From Saccharopolyspora gregorii (GTDB taxonomy: Bacteria; Actinomycetota; Actinomycetes; Mycobacteriales; Pseudonocardiaceae), in assembly GCF_024734405.1 (NCBI RefSeq), contig NZ_CP059556.1, positions 5,580,001 through 5,644,000 on the forward strand: 64,000 nucleotides of DNA. The letters are read 5' to 3'. The notes beneath the pieces are model-generated. The model saw only the letters and a program-made list of their open reading frames with translations. It did not search any database and was not told where the DNA came from. Positions within the stretch are counted from its first letter, which is position 1, and every line of letters begins with the position of its first letter. Positions 62,316-64,000 of this stretch are shown piece after piece. Made by a program: the position numbers and the translations under genes.

Positions 62316-63059
62316 ATGCGCACACGCTCCCTGCTCACCGGAGTGCTCGCCGCCGGCGCCGCGCTCGCGCTGGCCACGCCCGCTTCCGCGGCCCAGGACC
62401 CCACGCCCATGGTCGTGGGCGGCCACGACGCCACCGAGACCTACTCGTTCATGGTGTCGCTGCAGTCCGGCGGCGGGCACATCTGCGGCGCTTCGCTGAT
62501 CAAGGCCGACTGGGCGGTCACCGCCGCGCACTGCGTCCAGGGCAGCCAGCCCGGCGACCTGTCCGTCCGCGTCGGCAGCCTGGAGCACGCCTCCGGCGGC
62601 GAAGAGGCCGGGGTCAGCGACATCAAGGTGCACGACTCGGCGGACATCGCCGTGATCAAGCTGGACACGCAGGTCTCCGCGCAGCCGATCTCCATCGCCC
62701 CCGAGTCGGGCGCCACCGGCACCGAGACCCGCATCATCGGCTGGGGCCAGACCAGCCCGGCGCCGGGCGGCGAAGCCCCCGCCACGCTGCAGGAGCTGGA
62801 CACCGCGATCGTCGACGACGCCGACTGCTCGGGCATCGAGGGCGAGACCGAGATCTGCACCTCGAACCCCGGTGGCGACTCCGGCGCCTGCTACGGCGAC
62901 TCGGGCGGCCCGCAGATCAAGGGCACCGAGGGCTCCTGGGAGCTGATCGGCGCCACCAGCCGCGCCGGGAACAACGACTCGAACTGCGCGACCGGCCCGT
63001 CGATCTACACCGACGTGTCGGCGCTGTCCGACTGGGTCGAGGAGAACACCGCCGCCTGA
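62316..63059 (+). CDS. Secreted trypsin-like serine protease (S1 family)
   Basis: This 247-residue secreted protease has a signal peptide of about 30 residues (LLTGVLAAGAALALATPASA) and a short propeptide. The mature start is VVGGHDATETYSFMVSLQ. The catalytic triad is His in VTAAHCV, Asp in SADIAVIKL and Ser in YGDSGGPQI. Three disulfide-forming Cys pairs are plausible (C of AAHC with the earlier ICGA; DADC with EIC; GACYGDSG with SNCATG). The S1-pocket residue near GDSGG-6 is compatible with trypsin-like specificity, unproven. The ATG at 62316 follows GGAAGGAC. Confidence 0.92.
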   Translation: MRTRSLLTGVLAAGAALALATPASAAQDPTPMVVGGHDATETYSFMVSLQSGGGHICGASLIKADWAVTAAHCVQGSQPGDLSVRVGSLEHASGGEEAGVSDIKVHDSADIAVIKLDTQVSAQPISIAPESGATGTETRIIGWGQTSPAPGGEAPATLQELDTAIVDDADCSGIEGETEICTSNPGGDSGACYGDSGGPQIKGTEGSWELIGATSRAGNNDSNCATGPSIYTDVSALSDWVEENTAA

Positions 63060-63074
63060 TCGGCACCCGCAGAC

Positions 63075-63104
63075 CGGCCGCCCTCCTCCTGGGGAGGGCG
63101 GCCG
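63075..63104. terminator. Bidirectional terminator between protease and oxidoreductase
   Basis: A perfect 12-bp stem CGGCCGCCCTCC (63075-63086) / GGAGGGCGGCCG (63093-63104) with a six-base loop, followed by TT on the plus strand, separates convergent genes. Confidence 0.8.
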
Positions 63105-63112
63105 TTCCACGT

Positions 63113-64000
63113 TCAGCTCCGGTCGGAGGAGTGGCCCGGGAAAAGGTGGGCCGCCGGGTCCAGGGCGACCGCGATGTTGTTGACCGCGGTGGCGGCCTCG
63201 CCGAAGCCGGTGGCGATCAGCTTCACCTTCCCCGGGTAGGTGGCCACGTCGCCCGCCGCGTACACCCGGTCCCGGCTGGTGCGCATCGTGCTGTCCACCC
63301 GGATCGAGCGCCCGGCCAGCCCGAGCCCCCAGGACTCGATCGGCCCCAGCGAGGCGGTGAAGCCGAGCGCGGCGACCACGGTCCGCGCGGGCAGCACCCG
63401 CCGCTGCTCGCCGACGGCCAGCTCCACCTCGTGCACGCCCGCGGAGTCCCCGCGCACCGCCACCACCTGCGCCTCGGTGATGATCTCGACGCCGAGCTCG
63501 GCGACCTCCCGCACCAGGCCCGGGTGCGCGCGGAACCGCGCCCGGCGGTGCACGAGGGTCACGCTGCGCGCGATCGGGTGCAGCGCCAGCGCCCAGTCGA
63601 ACGCCGAATCGCCGCCGCCGACCACCACCACGTCCTGCCCGCGGTGCACCGCCAGGTCGGGCACGAAGTGCACCACTCCCCTGCCGAGCCAGTCCCCGCC
63701 CGCGGGCAGCGGCCGGGGCGTGAACTCGCCGATGCCCGCGGTGATCAGCACGGCTCGCGCGCGCACCGGGTCCGGGCCCGCCAGCACCCGCAGCCGTCCA
63801 TCCACTTCGGACAGATCGGTGGCGTCCCTGCCCAGCAGGTAGCGCGGTTCGCGCGGCGCGGCCTGCTCCACCAGGGCCGCCACCAGGTCGCGGCCGCGCA
63901 CCGCGGGGAACCCCGGCACGTCGAAGATCAGCTTCTCCGGGTACATCGCCGCGACCTGCCCGCCCGGTTCCGGCAGCGAATCCACCACCGCCACCGACAG
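63113..64000 (-). CDS. Ferredoxin-NADP reductase-like flavoprotein (5' end outside window)
   Basis: The frame is open to the window edge, and about 295 residues are visible. It resembles the thioredoxin-reductase-like ferredoxin-NADP reductases (FNR2/YumC type). It has VDSLPEPGGQVAAMYPEKLIFDVPGF at the visible start, the NADP motif DVVVVGGGDSAFDWALAL, and the FAD motif RVYAAGDVATYPGKVKLIATGFGEA. The redox CxxC of thioredoxin reductases is absent, which fits FNR2. The N-terminal FAD motif lies outside the window. Confidence 0.85.
   Translation of the reverse strand: MSVAVVDSLPEPGGQVAAMYPEKLIFDVPGFPAVRGRDLVAALVEQAAPREPRYLLGRDATDLSEVDGRLRVLAGPDPVRARAVLITAGIGEFTPRPLPAGGDWLGRGVVHFVPDLAVHRGQDVVVVGGGDSAFDWALALHPIARSVTLVHRRARFRAHPGLVREVAELGVEIITEAQVVAVRGDSAGVHEVELAVGEQRRVLPARTVVAALGFTASLGPIESWGLGLAGRSIRVDSTMRTSRDRVYAAGDVATYPGKVKLIATGFGEAATAVNNIAVALDPAAHLFPGHSSDRS

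Overview
This is a 64 kb stretch of very GC-rich DNA with strong codon-position GC bias. It comes from an actinobacterium, most likely a Pseudonocardiaceae member of the Saccharopolyspora type. Supporting evidence is a mycothiol gene (mshB), type VII secretion (T7SS) substrates with EspG, DUF3558 lipoproteins, XRE/DUF397 pairs, frequent GTG starts and 4-bp ATGA/GTGA gene overlaps. No rRNA, tRNA, CRISPR array, insertion sequence or prophage was recognised.

Region by region: 1-168 is the tail of an unidentified gene, followed by a CHAD-domain protein. 1188-9596 is a core block (dapC, fdxA, a small membrane protein, mshB, a LURP-one-like protein, an LpqW-like lipoprotein, typA) that resembles mycobacterial gene order. 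9994-14333 holds a Cys-rich micro-protein, a YciI-like protein, trpS, a START-Nudix fusion and a two-component system. The system is divergent from a LolA-like secreted protein and an ABC-2 exporter (15213-18183). 18280-21958 is a thiamine-type ABC importer operon with a TPP riboswitch (about 22016-22105). 22186-32353 holds metabolic and repair genes: a carbinolamine dehydratase, a D-amino-acid oxidase-like enzyme, an AraC regulator, a quinone-reductase-like enzyme, ychF and sbcCD. rmuC and an esterase lipoprotein follow.

Two accessory regions stand out. The first is a sugar regulon. A LacI regulator (38297-39286) lies divergent to an isomerase-kinase operon (38027-34891). A ribose-type ABC transporter operon 17 kb away (55815-52105) carries a nearly identical operator at the same spacing from a matching promoter. 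A GH172-family glycosidase (49136-51715) follows the transporter. The second is a T7SS-substrate island (46903-39288, all on the minus strand). It holds a YbaB-like protein, three EspC-like targets with YxxxD motifs, a WXG-like protein with two membrane spans, two paralogous four-span membrane proteins, two DUF3558 lipoproteins, a PPE-like protein and EspG. Two separate tandem duplications are visible in it.

The right end (56057-63059) has a DUF6542 membrane protein, ispH, a lipid-droplet-type protein, xseA, an unknown gene, xseB, glpX and a secreted trypsin-like protease. It finishes with an oxidoreductase cut by the window edge.
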